Positions 1-8,053 of a stretch of 64,000 nt of DNA are shown one piece after another. Source of the stretch: Salegentibacter lacus (GTDB lineage Bacteria; Bacteroidota; Bacteroidia; Flavobacteriales; Flavobacteriaceae). Where the stretch lies: assembly GCF_020164555.1 (NCBI RefSeq), contig NZ_JAIQZB010000010.1, forward strand, positions 100,459 to 164,458, read 5' to 3'. The notes beneath the pieces are model-generated. The model did not search any database. It saw nothing but the letters and a program-made list of their open reading frames with translations, and was not told the origin of the DNA. How positions within the stretch are numbered: the first letter of the stretch is position 1; each line of letters begins with the position of its first letter. The position numbers and the translations under genes are program-made.

Positions 1-27
1 CAGATTCAGTTTCAATATTTTGAATTA

Positions 28-1119
28 TTATGCCTTGGCTTTCCGTTTTTGTTGCGCTTCCAAATTACGCTCAATCTTATGCCCGGGTCTGGACCATTTT
101 GGTTTTTCACCCAAATTCTGATATTTAGATTCTTCAGCTGAAACACTTTCAGGTTGCTCTTTTTTCTCAAAAGCTTTCTGAGGGTTCAAGCCTAAAGATT
201 TAAACAATTCCATATCCTCGCTTACATCGGGATTTGGTGTAGTAAGCAATTTATCTCCGGCAAAAATTGAATTTGCTCCGGCAAAGAAGCACATCGCCTG
301 TCCTTCCCTGCTCATATTTGTTCTTCCGGCAGAAAGCCTTACCTGGGTTTCAGGCATCACAATTCTGGCGGTTGCTACCATTCTTACCATTTCCCAAATA
401 GAAACCGGCTCCTGCTCTTCCATTGGCGTTCCTTCGACAGGAACTAAAGCGTTAATTGGCACAGATTCCGGCTGCGGACTTAAAGTAGACAAAGCAACTA
501 ACATTCCCGCACGGTCGTCTGCACTTTCGCCCATTCCTATAATTCCACCACTGCAAACCGTTACATTGGTTTTTCTAACGTTCCCAATAGTATCTAATCT
601 ATCCTGGTAACCACGGGTAGAAATTACTTCTTTATAATATTCTTCTGAAGAATCTAAATTATGGTTATAAGCATACAAACCGGCTTCAGCAAGTCGCTGC
701 GCCTGGTTTTCGGTAATCATTCCCAGGGTGCAACAAACTTCCATATCAAGTTTATTAATGGTTCTTACCATTTCCAAAACCGAATCGAATTCTTCCCCAT
801 CCTTTACATTTCTCCAGGCCGCACCCATACAAACACGTGAACTTCCCGATGCTTTTGCACGCAAAGCCTGGGCTTTCACCTGATTTACACTCATAAGATC
901 GTTGCCTTCAACGTTGGTGTGATATCTCGCTGCCTGTGGGCAATACCCACAATCTTCCGGGCAGCCGCCGGTTTTTATAGAAAGTAAAGTTGAAACCTGT
1001 ACTGTGTTGGGATCGTGATGTTCCCGGTGTATGGTGGCTGCCTCATAAAGCAGCTCCATTAAAGGTTTATTATATATTTCGAGGATTTCTTCTTTTGTCC
1101 AGTTATGTCTTGTAGCCAT
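28..1119 (-). CDS. bioB: Biotin synthase BioB
   Basis: Radical-SAM enzyme that inserts sulfur into dethiobiotin, the last step of biotin synthesis, in the cytoplasm. The radical-SAM cluster motif CxxxCxxC is at C53, C57 and C60. Candidate [2Fe-2S] ligands are C97, C129 or C130, C189 and an Arg near 261 (motif VRLSAGR). The 363 residues are slightly more than the E. coli enzyme because of a Lys/Glu-rich tail from about residue 325. It is the last gene of the biotin operon, 74 bp after the ketoacyl synthase gene. A TATTTTTG box at 1137-1144 may give it extra, separate transcription. Identification is firm. Confidence 0.97.
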   Translation of the reverse strand: MATRHNWTKEEILEIYNKPLMELLYEAATIHREHHDPNTVQVSTLLSIKTGGCPEDCGYCPQAARYHTNVEGNDLMSVNQVKAQALRAKASGSSRVCMGAAWRNVKDGEEFDSVLEMVRTINKLDMEVCCTLGMITENQAQRLAEAGLYAYNHNLDSSEEYYKEVISTRGYQDRLDTIGNVRKTNVTVCSGGIIGMGESADDRAGMLVALSTLSPQPESVPINALVPVEGTPMEEQEPVSIWEMVRMVATARIVMPETQVRLSAGRTNMSREGQAMCFFAGANSIFAGDKLLTTPNPDVSEDMELFKSLGLNPQKAFEKKEQPESVSAEESKYQNLGEKPKWSRPGHKIERNLEAQQKRKAKA

Positions 1120-1136
1120 AAAAATAGATTTGAATT

Positions 1137-1144
1137 CAAAAATA
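1137..1144 (-). promoter_or_regulatory. Candidate -7 box for bioB
   Basis: On the minus strand this reads TATTTTTG, a match to the Bacteroidota -7 consensus TAnnTTTG, 17 nt before the bioB start codon. No good -33 TTG is seen at the usual distance, so it may be weak or a chance match. Confidence 0.35.
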
Positions 1145-1193
1145 AATAAAACTGGGCTTTAATAGGCCCTCAGCGAAGAAAGTTTTCAAAGCT

Positions 1194-2351
1194 TTATTTC
1201 TTGCTTACTAAAATTGAGACCGCGTTGCCGCCAAAACCCACGGCATTCACTAAAATATTCTCCAGTCTGGCCGGAGCTTCACTAATCTCTGAAAAAGGAA
1301 CTTCTATAAATTCCTGATGCTGCAGCATCAACACAGCCAGCTCCAGATTTAGAATTCCCGAAGCAGCAAAAGTATGTCCGAGTTTCCATTTATTGCTCGT
1401 CATTGCCGGAGTATTTTCACCAAAAACAGCTTTTATGGCGTTAACTTCTGAAAGGTCACCCTTTAAGGTGCCCGGTGCGTGCATCACCACCGCGTCAATT
1501 TCTGAAAGTTCTTTTTCTCCAATGGCCATTTTCATCGCTTTCTGCAGTGATTCACCTTTTTCCGAAATTGAAACGCTGTGTTTTAAAGTTTCAGTAGCAT
1601 AACCAATTCCGGTAATTTTTGCGATCGTTTTTTCTGAATTTTTATCCTGAAGTGCCAAAATCCCTGCAGCTTCCCCTAAAACCATAGAATTTCGCGTTTT
1701 TTCCATATCCAATGCTCGGCAAGGAAAATCAAGATCTTCAGAAGCATAAATTTTCATCGCTTTCATTTGTGCGATGGTAAAAGGCGTAAGTGCAGCTTCG
1801 CTCCCACCGGCAAGGAATTTATCGGTAAAACCAGCCTGCATCCATGCAATGGAGTTTACTACAGAATGTAACCCGGTAGAGCAGGTTACACTGTGAGAAA
1901 ATTCAGGTCCTTCGTTTTGAAGATCTTGTGAAACCCAGGAAGAAATATTTCCCAAAGTGGTTGACGGGGAAGCCTGAGTTGCAGCTTTCCCGGTTTCTAT
2001 AAATTCTTTATGATATTTCTCGAATAAGCCTGTAGCTCCACGCGAACTACCAATATTAACCCCGATATTTTTCTCGCTTTCCCAACCTGCAACTTTAATA
2101 GCTTTTCTTGCGGAAAAGGTGGCGAATAAAACCGAATCGTCTAATTTTTTGTAATTGGTATTTTCATTTCTAAGTGATTCAATTTCAGCTTTAAGATTTT
2201 CGGGTAAAAAAGCGGCAAAAGCTTCGGCCTTACCGAATAATTTTTTGGTAATAAAATGTTTCTGATTTTTATAATTGCTCCATATTTCTGCCGGGGACTG
2301 TCCCAGGGCAGAGACAGAACCAAATGAAGAAATAAATACCGGTGATTTCAA
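1194..2351 (-). CDS. Beta-ketoacyl synthase (FabF/FabB-like) in the biotin operon
   Basis: Thiolase-fold condensing enzyme of the FabB/FabF type. Counting from the longest reading frame (ATG at 2393), the Cys-His-His triad is intact: C171 in VTCSTG, H305 in MHAPGT and H340 in GHTFAASG. It probably condenses an acyl-ACP with malonyl-ACP, but the substrate cannot be read from sequence. Lying between the SET gene and bioB, it could help build the pimeloyl precursor; that is inference. I prefer the TTG start at 2351 because family homology begins there (KSPVFIS) and a TATTTTTG box at 2370-2377 sits 18 nt upstream, inside the longer frame. The ATG at 2393 would add 14 residues. Confidence 0.85.
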   Translation of the reverse strand: MKSPVFISSFGSVSALGQSPAEIWSNYKNQKHFITKKLFGKAEAFAAFLPENLKAEIESLRNENTNYKKLDDSVLFATFSARKAIKVAGWESEKNIGVNIGSSRGATGLFEKYHKEFIETGKAATQASPSTTLGNISSWVSQDLQNEGPEFSHSVTCSTGLHSVVNSIAWMQAGFTDKFLAGGSEAALTPFTIAQMKAMKIYASEDLDFPCRALDMEKTRNSMVLGEAAGILALQDKNSEKTIAKITGIGYATETLKHSVSISEKGESLQKAMKMAIGEKELSEIDAVVMHAPGTLKGDLSEVNAIKAVFGENTPAMTSNKWKLGHTFAASGILNLELAVLMLQHQEFIEVPFSEISEAPARLENILVNAVGFGGNAVSILVSKK

Positions 2352-2369
2352 AAGTGATAATTTTTTCAG

Positions 2370-2377
2370 CAAAAATA
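2370..2377 (-). promoter_or_regulatory. Candidate -7 box for the ketoacyl synthase gene
   Basis: Reads TATTTTTG on the minus strand, 18 nt before the TTG start at 2351. This spacing matches other genes in the window. It argues for an internal promoter and for the shorter protein. Confidence 0.4.
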
Positions 2378-2439
2378 CGGTCTGTTGTATCAATCACTAA
2401 ATATTCAGCCTAAAAATATTGATTAAAATTGAACAGGAT

Positions 2440-3033
2440 TTAAGAACCTTCACGCTGATAATAAAGGTTCAAAATAGAATCCATTTCTTTTTCACCCAAA
2501 AGAATTTTTTGCAACTCTAACTGGATTCCTTCAGAAACAAGTTCTATAAGCGGCTGATAAACTTTTTCGAATTTCTGAATAGATTTCTGCAAAATCCCGT
2601 CCCATTCTTTGTGATAATTAACCAAATCGTCGGGATAAACCTTTGTCCTGGAAGTGTTTTCTTTGTAAGGTTCAAAAGTTTCATCAAGGTTCAAATATCC
2701 ATAATCGTCAGTCAACTCTTCGCCAACTTTAATTTCCCTTATTGCGATCTCAAATCCGTAGGCGGTAGAGAAGCAATTGGAATTAAAACTATGGTTTACA
2801 TATTTCGCCAAATCCCAGCAAAGCACCAAATCGCCAAAACGATTGCGAAAAGCATATTTTTCCAGCATCTGTAAACTTGTAGGATGAAGTCTTTCAATCT
2901 GGGAAGAATAGAAAACGTGATCTAAATCGTCCTGGACCCAGGTAATAGTACCTTCGGGGATATTTTTGGTAGCTACCACGCCGTAACCCACTTGTTCACT
3001 TATAAAGCGCAACTCGGTATCTGGATGCATCAT
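2440..3033 (-). CDS. SET domain-containing protein (putative lysine methyltransferase)
   Basis: A small stand-alone SET-domain protein of 197 residues. Two hallmark motifs are present: NHSFNSNC at about 80-87 (the NHS-x-x-x-N/C SAM and knot motif) and GEELTDDYGY at about 104-113. The family transfers methyl groups from SAM to protein lysines; no substrate can be inferred. It follows bioA by 69 bp and precedes the ketoacyl synthase by 88 bp (46 bp if the longer KAS start is used), so it is probably co-transcribed with biotin genes. Whether it acts on a biotin protein, or simply travels with the operon, is unknown. The 65-residue C-terminal helical tail is not part of the core SET fold. Confidence 0.8.
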   Translation of the reverse strand: MMHPDTELRFISEQVGYGVVATKNIPEGTITWVQDDLDHVFYSSQIERLHPTSLQMLEKYAFRNRFGDLVLCWDLAKYVNHSFNSNCFSTAYGFEIAIREIKVGEELTDDYGYLNLDETFEPYKENTSRTKVYPDDLVNYHKEWDGILQKSIQKFEKVYQPLIELVSEGIQLELQKILLGEKEMDSILNLYYQREGS

Positions 3034-3102
3034 AATCGTGAAATTTTAATTCTAATGTAACCAATTAAAGCTTTGCTTTTAAGACACTTATGAATTTTAT
3101 TA

Positions 3103-4368
3103 CTAAAATTTATCCATCAAATCTTCGATAACAGTATAGATTTTATCCAGTTCAGGTTGGGATATAGTAAAAGGAGCCAGAATATAAATGGTATTGCCAA
3201 GGGGTCTTAGAAATACGCCATTATCCATAAAATGCTTAAAAAGCTGGTTTCTAAGATTGCCGTAACGCTCCATTTTTACATTAAGATCAAAAGCATATAT
3301 CACACCCAGCTGCCTACGATTGGTAACTTTTGGATGATTTTTTATTTTTTCGTCAAAAGCCTGGTGCGATTTAATTACCGATTTTATTTTCTGCTGAATT
3401 TCTTCGGAAACCAGTAATTCTATCCCGGCAATCGCTGCAACACAAGCCGGAGGATTCGCAGAATAAGTATGCCCGTGAAACAGCCCTTTTGAAATATCTT
3501 CATCATAAAAAGCATCATATACTTTTTGCGAACAAGTGGTTAAACCCATAGGCAGCAAGCCGGCGGTCAGGGCTTTGGAAAGACACATCACATCGGGTTT
3601 GGTTTCCATATAATCTGAAGCAAAATATTTCCCGGTTTTCCCAAAACCGGTCATTACTTCATCGGCCACGCAAACAATGTCATGCTCTTTGCAAATTTTC
3701 AGGATTTCATTCAATCCAGCAGCATCGTGCATTTTCATTGCCGCAGCGCCCTGCACTAAGGGCTCATATATAAATCCTGCAATATTGTTTCCGGAAATTA
3801 GTTCTTTCAGTCCCGAAATAACATCTTTATTATTTTCTCCGAACGGAACCGGGATTCGTAAAACCTCTATAAAATGTTCTTCAAAAGCACCGTTATAAAC
3901 CGAGAGCCCGGAAACCGACATCGCGCCAAATGTATCTCCGTGAAAACCCTCTTCGAACGCCAGCATCACATTTCGATTGTTCCCCCTGTTATGGTGGTAC
4001 TGCAAAGCCATTTTTATTCCGATCTCAGTAGCCGTGGAACCATTATCATTGAAAAACAATTTTTGTTGATTCCCCGGTAAAATCTTTATCAATTCTTCTG
4101 AAAGTTTTACCGCGGGTTCGTGGGTAAATCCGCTAAAAACCACCTGGTCCAGATTTTGCATTTGCGCAGCCACTTTCCCGGTAATATAGTCGTTGCAGTG
4201 ACCATACATTGCAGTGTACCAGGAAGCGATACCGTCTATATACTCACTGCCGTCTTCAGCGTAAAGAATACTTCCTTTTGCTTTTACAATGGGTAGAGCT
4301 TCAGGGGAAATCTTATGTTGGTTTAGCGGGTGCCAAAGGTGTTTTTGGTCGCGGGTGGTTAGGTTCAT
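3103..4368 (-). CDS. bioA: Adenosylmethionine-8-amino-7-oxononanoate aminotransferase BioA
   Basis: PLP enzyme that converts KAPA to DAPA, with SAM as amino donor, in the third step of biotin ring assembly. It is a class-III aminotransferase of 421 residues, normal length. The Schiff-base lysine is K265 in LSKALTAG, and the cofactor aspartate is D236 in ADEVMTGFG. The N-terminal motif HLWHP is typical of BioA. It lies in the operon between bioD (122 bp upstream, a gap holding a dispersed repeat) and the SET gene. Confidence 0.97.
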   Translation of the reverse strand: MNLTTRDQKHLWHPLNQHKISPEALPIVKAKGSILYAEDGSEYIDGIASWYTAMYGHCNDYITGKVAAQMQNLDQVVFSGFTHEPAVKLSEELIKILPGNQQKLFFNDNGSTATEIGIKMALQYHHNRGNNRNVMLAFEEGFHGDTFGAMSVSGLSVYNGAFEEHFIEVLRIPVPFGENNKDVISGLKELISGNNIAGFIYEPLVQGAAAMKMHDAAGLNEILKICKEHDIVCVADEVMTGFGKTGKYFASDYMETKPDVMCLSKALTAGLLPMGLTTCSQKVYDAFYDEDISKGLFHGHTYSANPPACVAAIAGIELLVSEEIQQKIKSVIKSHQAFDEKIKNHPKVTNRRQLGVIYAFDLNVKMERYGNLRNQLFKHFMDNGVFLRPLGNTIYILAPFTISQPELDKIYTVIEDLMDKF

Positions 4369-4391
4369 TATTTTTATTATAAGGTGTTAAG

Positions 4392-4482
4392 CGTAATTGC
4401 GATTCCGATTATGATCGGGAGAAGCAATCTGCAAATTGATGATATTTGACGTAGAGATTACTTCACACCGTTCGTAATGACG
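4392..4482. repeat. Dispersed repeat family B, copy 1 (inside the biotin operon)
   Basis: An imperfect palindrome of about 90 bp ending in CGTAATGACG, with inner motifs GAAGCAATCTGCAAATTG and GTAGAGATTACTTCAC that are shared with the copy at 28393-28471. It fills the bioD-bioA gap and would fold in the mRNA, so it may influence bioA expression. Such elements are common between genes in this family of bacteria. Confidence 0.75.
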
Positions 4483-4490
4483 AGCAATTC

Positions 4491-5108
4491 TTATTTTAGT
4501 TTTTCTCTAAAAATTTCAGCGTATTCTTTAACTACGTTTTGATCAAAATAAGGTTCCTGTTCTACTCTTCCAAGAATGGGAACACCGCTCATTTTTTCAA
4601 TAATGGTTTCGGTAGATTTATTTTCTTCTCCCGAAAAGATTATTCCGAAGCAATTCAATCCGCGGGATTTTAGCGCTTCAATGGATAACAAAGTATGATT
4701 TATACTTCCGAGATAATGACGAGAAACTAGAATTATTCGGTCTTCCTTCTGCATTAAATCGGCAATGGTTTCATTGTCGCTAATTGGGACTAGTAAACCT
4801 CCAGCCCCTTCAACAACAAGATTATTCTTTGTCTTAGGACGTATTATTTTTTTTGAAATGATCTTTACGCCATCAATTTCAGCAGCGGCGTGAGGACTCA
4901 TAGGTGTATTTAAAGCAAAACTATTCTTATGAAAAACGGTCTCTTTATTTGAAACCAATCTTTCAACTTTATGTCTATCAGAATTATCGAGATCGCCGGC
5001 CTGAATAGGCTTCCAATAGTCGGCTTCCAGGGCTTCGGTAAGAATTGCCGAAACGATGGTTTTTCCTACTTCGGTCCCTATTCCGGTAATAAAATAGTTA
5101 TGCTTCAT
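4491..5108 (-). CDS. bioD: Dethiobiotin synthetase BioD
   Basis: ATP-dependent carboxylation of DAPA to dethiobiotin. The P-loop is GIGTEVGKT at residues 9-17, the substrate lysine lies in YWKPIQAG (K33), and the conserved EGAGGLLVP motif is at about 100-108. At 205 residues it has the usual length. It sits 22 bp after the DUF2007/zinc-ribbon gene and upstream of bioA, matching pathway logic. Confidence 0.96.
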   Translation of the reverse strand: MKHNYFITGIGTEVGKTIVSAILTEALEADYWKPIQAGDLDNSDRHKVERLVSNKETVFHKNSFALNTPMSPHAAAEIDGVKIISKKIIRPKTKNNLVVEGAGGLLVPISDNETIADLMQKEDRIILVSRHYLGSINHTLLSIEALKSRGLNCFGIIFSGEENKSTETIIEKMSGVPILGRVEQEPYFDQNVVKEYAEIFREKLK

Positions 5109-5130
5109 TTTTAAAATTATTCTATGCTGG

Positions 5131-5544
5131 TTATTTTAAAGTAAATTTCTCTTCACAATTTTCACAGTGATAATCGTACTTGTAGTGAATTGGAAGAGCG
5201 AAGGTGAGAAATGAAAATAGAAAAGCAAAGAAAGAGCGCACATCTTTAATATGCGTGTAAACTTTTACCCTAATGCTGTCACAATTAGGACAAACCACCC
5301 GGTTTCCATCATCGTCCAGGGAATAATTATGAATTTCGTTTAAAATTCCCCGGGCACGTTCTTCATCATCTGCACGAACATTAAGTTTTATACCGCCAAT
5401 TGCCTGACTAACCAAAGGATCGGTGTCAATAAGCACCTGATCTGCCAGAAATACCTCGATGCCTTCAGATTGTAATTTTCCCTTTACAATTTGGGCTTCA
5501 GAAGAATACTGAAACCTGGCAATGTTGACAAAAGTGTTTTTCAT
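5131..5544 (-). CDS. DUF2007 domain protein with zinc ribbon
   Basis: A 137-residue protein of unknown function. Residues 5-70 resemble DUF2007 (called a putative signal-transducing domain). A split zinc ribbon follows, with CPNC at 85-88 and CENC at 127-130 flanking a hydrophobic stretch at about 105-119 that could dip into the membrane. Its start overlaps the bioF stop by 4 bp (ATGA), so translation is likely coupled to bioF. No biotin role is known for the family. Confidence 0.8.
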   Translation of the reverse strand: MKNTFVNIARFQYSSEAQIVKGKLQSEGIEVFLADQVLIDTDPLVSQAIGGIKLNVRADDEERARGILNEIHNYSLDDDGNRVVCPNCDSIRVKVYTHIKDVRSFFAFLFSFLTFALPIHYKYDYHCENCEEKFTLK

Positions 5545-6689
5545 GATAGTAATTTAGCGAGATTTTTTAAAACCCCGCTGATATCATTTTCAGAATTAAA
5601 AGAATGCAGGCAAAACCTGAGTCGTTCACTGCCTTTTGGAACGGTTGGCCAAAGAATTGGTTTTACTTCAAAACCTTCTTTTCTCAAACTTTCTGCAATA
5701 TTCTTCACTTGCTGATTTCCGGGAATTATACAGCTTTGAATTGCTGAGTTACTTCCCAGAAAACCTTTTTGTAGATCATTTTTTATAATCTCTTCTTTAA
5801 AAAACCGGATATTTCTTTTTAACTGCTGAATTTCCAGAATTCCGGTTTTAAATTGTTGATAAACCGCTAAAATTGTGGCTACCGAATGTGGTGGTAAAGC
5901 CGTGGTATAAATAAGACTTCGGGAAAAATTAACCAGATAATCTTTTAAACTCTTACTGCCTAAAATTACCGCCCCGTGGCAGCCGGGTGCTTTTCCGAAA
6001 GTATTTAAACGCGCAAAGACTTTCTCCTGAATTCCTGATTCCTGAACCAAACCCTCTCCCTTTTCACCAAAAATTCCGGTAGCGTGAGCTTCATCTATGA
6101 TTAAAAAGGCTCCAAATTCTTCTGAAATTTTAGCCAATTCTTTTAGTGGAGCCATATCGCCATCCATTGAAAAGACCGATTCGGTTACGATATATCTTTC
6201 GGTGTTTCCAGGTTTTGAAAGCTTCTCGAGCTTCTTTGTCAGATCTTCAGCATTATTATGATTGAATTTATAGGTTTTAGCATTGCTCATCGTAATACCA
6301 TCCCTTATTGAAGCATGTACGAGTTCATCATAAAAAATAAAATCGCCGCGTTTAGGTACGGAAGCGAAAAATCCAATATTCGCATCGTAACCTGAATTAA
6401 GAATAAGCGCAGCTTCAGTTTGATGAAATTCTGATAGAAATTCTTCAGCTAAATCATAAATCTTGTGATTTCCGGATAGCAACCTGGAACCGGTAGCGCC
6501 ATTCTGAAGTAAATTATTTTCTTTTAAAATTTGATGTGCCTGATAATAGATTTTTTCAGAAGAAGCTAATCCTAAATAATCATTGGACGAAAAATCTATA
6601 AGTGAAGAAGATTTTTTTAGGCTCCGGAAAGCATTTTCCTGCTTTCGCTTCTCTAAACTTTGCGCTAATTTTAAAGGGAGGTCTTGCAT
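5541..6689 (-). CDS. bioF: 8-amino-7-oxononanoate synthase BioF
   Basis: PLP enzyme that condenses pimeloyl-ACP (or -CoA) with alanine to give KAPA, the first ring-forming step. It has 382 residues. D199 and H202 in DEAHATG contact PLP, and K233 in FGKAPG is the Schiff-base lysine (family motif, position counted by hand). As first gene of the operon it sets entry into the pathway. No bioC or bioH/bioG gene for making pimeloyl-ACP is seen in this window. Repeat element A1 lies directly upstream. Confidence 0.95.
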   Translation of the reverse strand: MQDLPLKLAQSLEKRKQENAFRSLKKSSSLIDFSSNDYLGLASSEKIYYQAHQILKENNLLQNGATGSRLLSGNHKIYDLAEEFLSEFHQTEAALILNSGYDANIGFFASVPKRGDFIFYDELVHASIRDGITMSNAKTYKFNHNNAEDLTKKLEKLSKPGNTERYIVTESVFSMDGDMAPLKELAKISEEFGAFLIIDEAHATGIFGEKGEGLVQESGIQEKVFARLNTFGKAPGCHGAVILGSKSLKDYLVNFSRSLIYTTALPPHSVATILAVYQQFKTGILEIQQLKRNIRFFKEEIIKNDLQKGFLGSNSAIQSCIIPGNQQVKNIAESLRKEGFEVKPILWPTVPKGSERLRFCLHSFNSENDISGVLKNLAKLLS

Positions 6690-6693
6690 AAAT

Positions 6694-6792
6694 GTAAACT
6701 ACCTCGGGGCATGCCCTAAAAGGTGTTATTGAAAAAATATCTTGCTTTCGAGACAAATCTCAGAGCACTTAAATCTCGATTATCGAGTAAAA
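6694..6792 (-). repeat. Dispersed repeat family A, copy 1 (bioF leader)
   Basis: Read on the minus strand, it starts with TTTTACTCGATAATCGAG and ends with GCCCCGAGGTAGTTT. It shares this frame with copies at 59780-59876 and 62854-62960. The first part is a near-perfect palindrome, and the far end contains GGGCATGCCC. It occupies the leader of bioF and could form hairpins in the mRNA. Confidence 0.65.
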
Positions 6793-6893
6793 TTACAACT
6801 TTAACCGATCAAAGTATAAAATTAGCTTTAGCCTTAATGCAGGTTATGGTTAACAAAGTAGCTGATGGAAAAAGAACGAAAATGAAAGACTAA
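6720..6893 (+). other. Possible gene remnant between bioF and mrpG
   Basis: A 57-codon open frame without a usable early start that ends with TAA at 6891-6893. Its last third reads like protein (for example LALALMQVMVNKVADGKR). It overlaps repeat A1 at its 5' side. It may be the tail of a deleted gene or a chance frame; no family was recognised. Confidence 0.2.
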
Positions 6894-6897
6894 ATTC

Positions 6898-7308
6898 TTA
6901 TTTTATGATATCATCATTTTTTGTGTGATCTATATTATTTCCAGGTGTATCATCTATTTCACTTTTTAAAACGTGGGAATTTCTCTGATATTTACCTCTA
7001 AGATCGTCTATAACAGAGCCTTTCCACAATTTAACACCCATAAAATAAGAAGCTCTTCCTATTAAATGGGCACTTACCGGTGCGGTTAGAAAGACAAAAA
7101 GAATAATAACCAGTGATCTGGAGGTAGCGGATAAATCGTTAAAGAAAACGGCTGTCCCCACTAAAATAAGGCCCACACCAAGCGTAGCAGCTTTGGTGTT
7201 CACCGAAATCCTCATATAAGTATCGGGCATTCTTACAAGTCCGATTGCCGAAAGCAGCACGAACAATGTTCCTAAAGTGACTAATATTACTATAATTACT
7301 GAACTCAT
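6898..7308 (-). CDS. mrpG: Mrp Na+/H+ antiporter subunit G
   Basis: Small membrane subunit of the Mrp (Mnh) monovalent cation/proton antiporter. Three hydrophobic segments lie at about 4-24, 38-58 and 63-85, with the family signature RMPDTYMRISVNTKAATLG near residues 26-44. The C-terminal tail from about 95 is polar and longer than in many homologues (136 residues total). Start overlaps the mrpF stop by 4 bp. It is the last gene of the operon. Confidence 0.92.
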   Translation of the reverse strand: MSSVIIVILVTLGTLFVLLSAIGLVRMPDTYMRISVNTKAATLGVGLILVGTAVFFNDLSATSRSLVIILFVFLTAPVSAHLIGRASYFMGVKLWKGSVIDDLRGKYQRNSHVLKSEIDDTPGNNIDHTKNDDIIK

Positions 7309-7580
7309 TTTTTTCTGTTTCGTTTTTCAAGATAATAAGAGAAAGCCACAGTACTCAAAAAAGCGATTAAAGCCAGTATCATGGCTGTATCTAAAAATGT
7401 AGATCTTCCGTGAATAATACTGTAGACCCCAATAATACCAATACCGGTAGTTATAAGTACATCCAGAGCAATAATTTTATCGGCAATGCTGGGTCCTTTT
7501 ATAAATCGGTAAACTATTAAAAGCACCGAAAAGGCCAAAATTGGCAAAATAATATAATATAAATAATCTGTTAGCGTCAT
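7305..7580 (-). CDS. mrpF: Mrp Na+/H+ antiporter subunit F
   Basis: A 91-residue, three-helix subunit. The signature RFIKGPSIADKIIALDVL lies at about 25-42, as in MrpF/MnhF/PhaF proteins. It overlaps mrpE by 4 bp upstream and mrpG by 4 bp downstream, which fits translational coupling of subunits that form one complex. Confidence 0.93.
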   Translation of the reverse strand: MTLTDYLYYIILPILAFSVLLIVYRFIKGPSIADKIIALDVLITTGIGIIGVYSIIHGRSTFLDTAMILALIAFLSTVAFSYYLEKRNRKK

Positions 7581-8053
7581 TTCAATATTTCCAAAATACG
7601 TTTTTCAAATCCGTTTTTAATACCTTCAATAAATTCTTCTCTATCGGTTATATACATACTGTGTACATAAAGCACTTTTTTATCGTTAGAAACGTCAAGG
7701 CTGAGTGTTCCCGGCGTAAGTGAAATCATATTGGCCAGAAAGGTTATTCCCATGTCACTTTTTATGCTTAATGGTACTTTCACAATACCGGGTGTCATTC
7801 TAAATCCTGGGGTAACCACTTCGTATGCCACCTGAAGGTTAGCTTTGAATAATTCCCACAGAAAAAAGAAAAAAAATGCAATTAATTTAGGTATAATAGT
7901 AAAATAGCGTGCATCACTATTCCCTCTTGTAATCACCCACAAAATGAAGAAATTCAACACAAATCCAAATATGTAGTTCTGGAAGCCAAAATCTCCTGTA
8001 AGGGCTACCCATACAAAGGTGAGTAATAAGTTAGAAACAAACCTGTTCTTCAT
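7577..8053 (-). CDS. mrpE: Mrp Na+/H+ antiporter subunit E
   Basis: A 158-residue subunit needed for assembly of the Mrp complex. It has an N-terminal hydrophobic half (about 5-75) and the MrpE motif SLTPGTLSLDVS near 111-122, then a cytoplasmic domain. Its first base overlaps the mrpD stop, and its end overlaps mrpF by 4 bp. Confidence 0.93.
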   Translation of the reverse strand: MKNRFVSNLLLTFVWVALTGDFGFQNYIFGFVLNFFILWVITRGNSDARYFTIIPKLIAFFFFFLWELFKANLQVAYEVVTPGFRMTPGIVKVPLSIKSDMGITFLANMISLTPGTLSLDVSNDKKVLYVHSMYITDREEFIEGIKNGFEKRILEILK

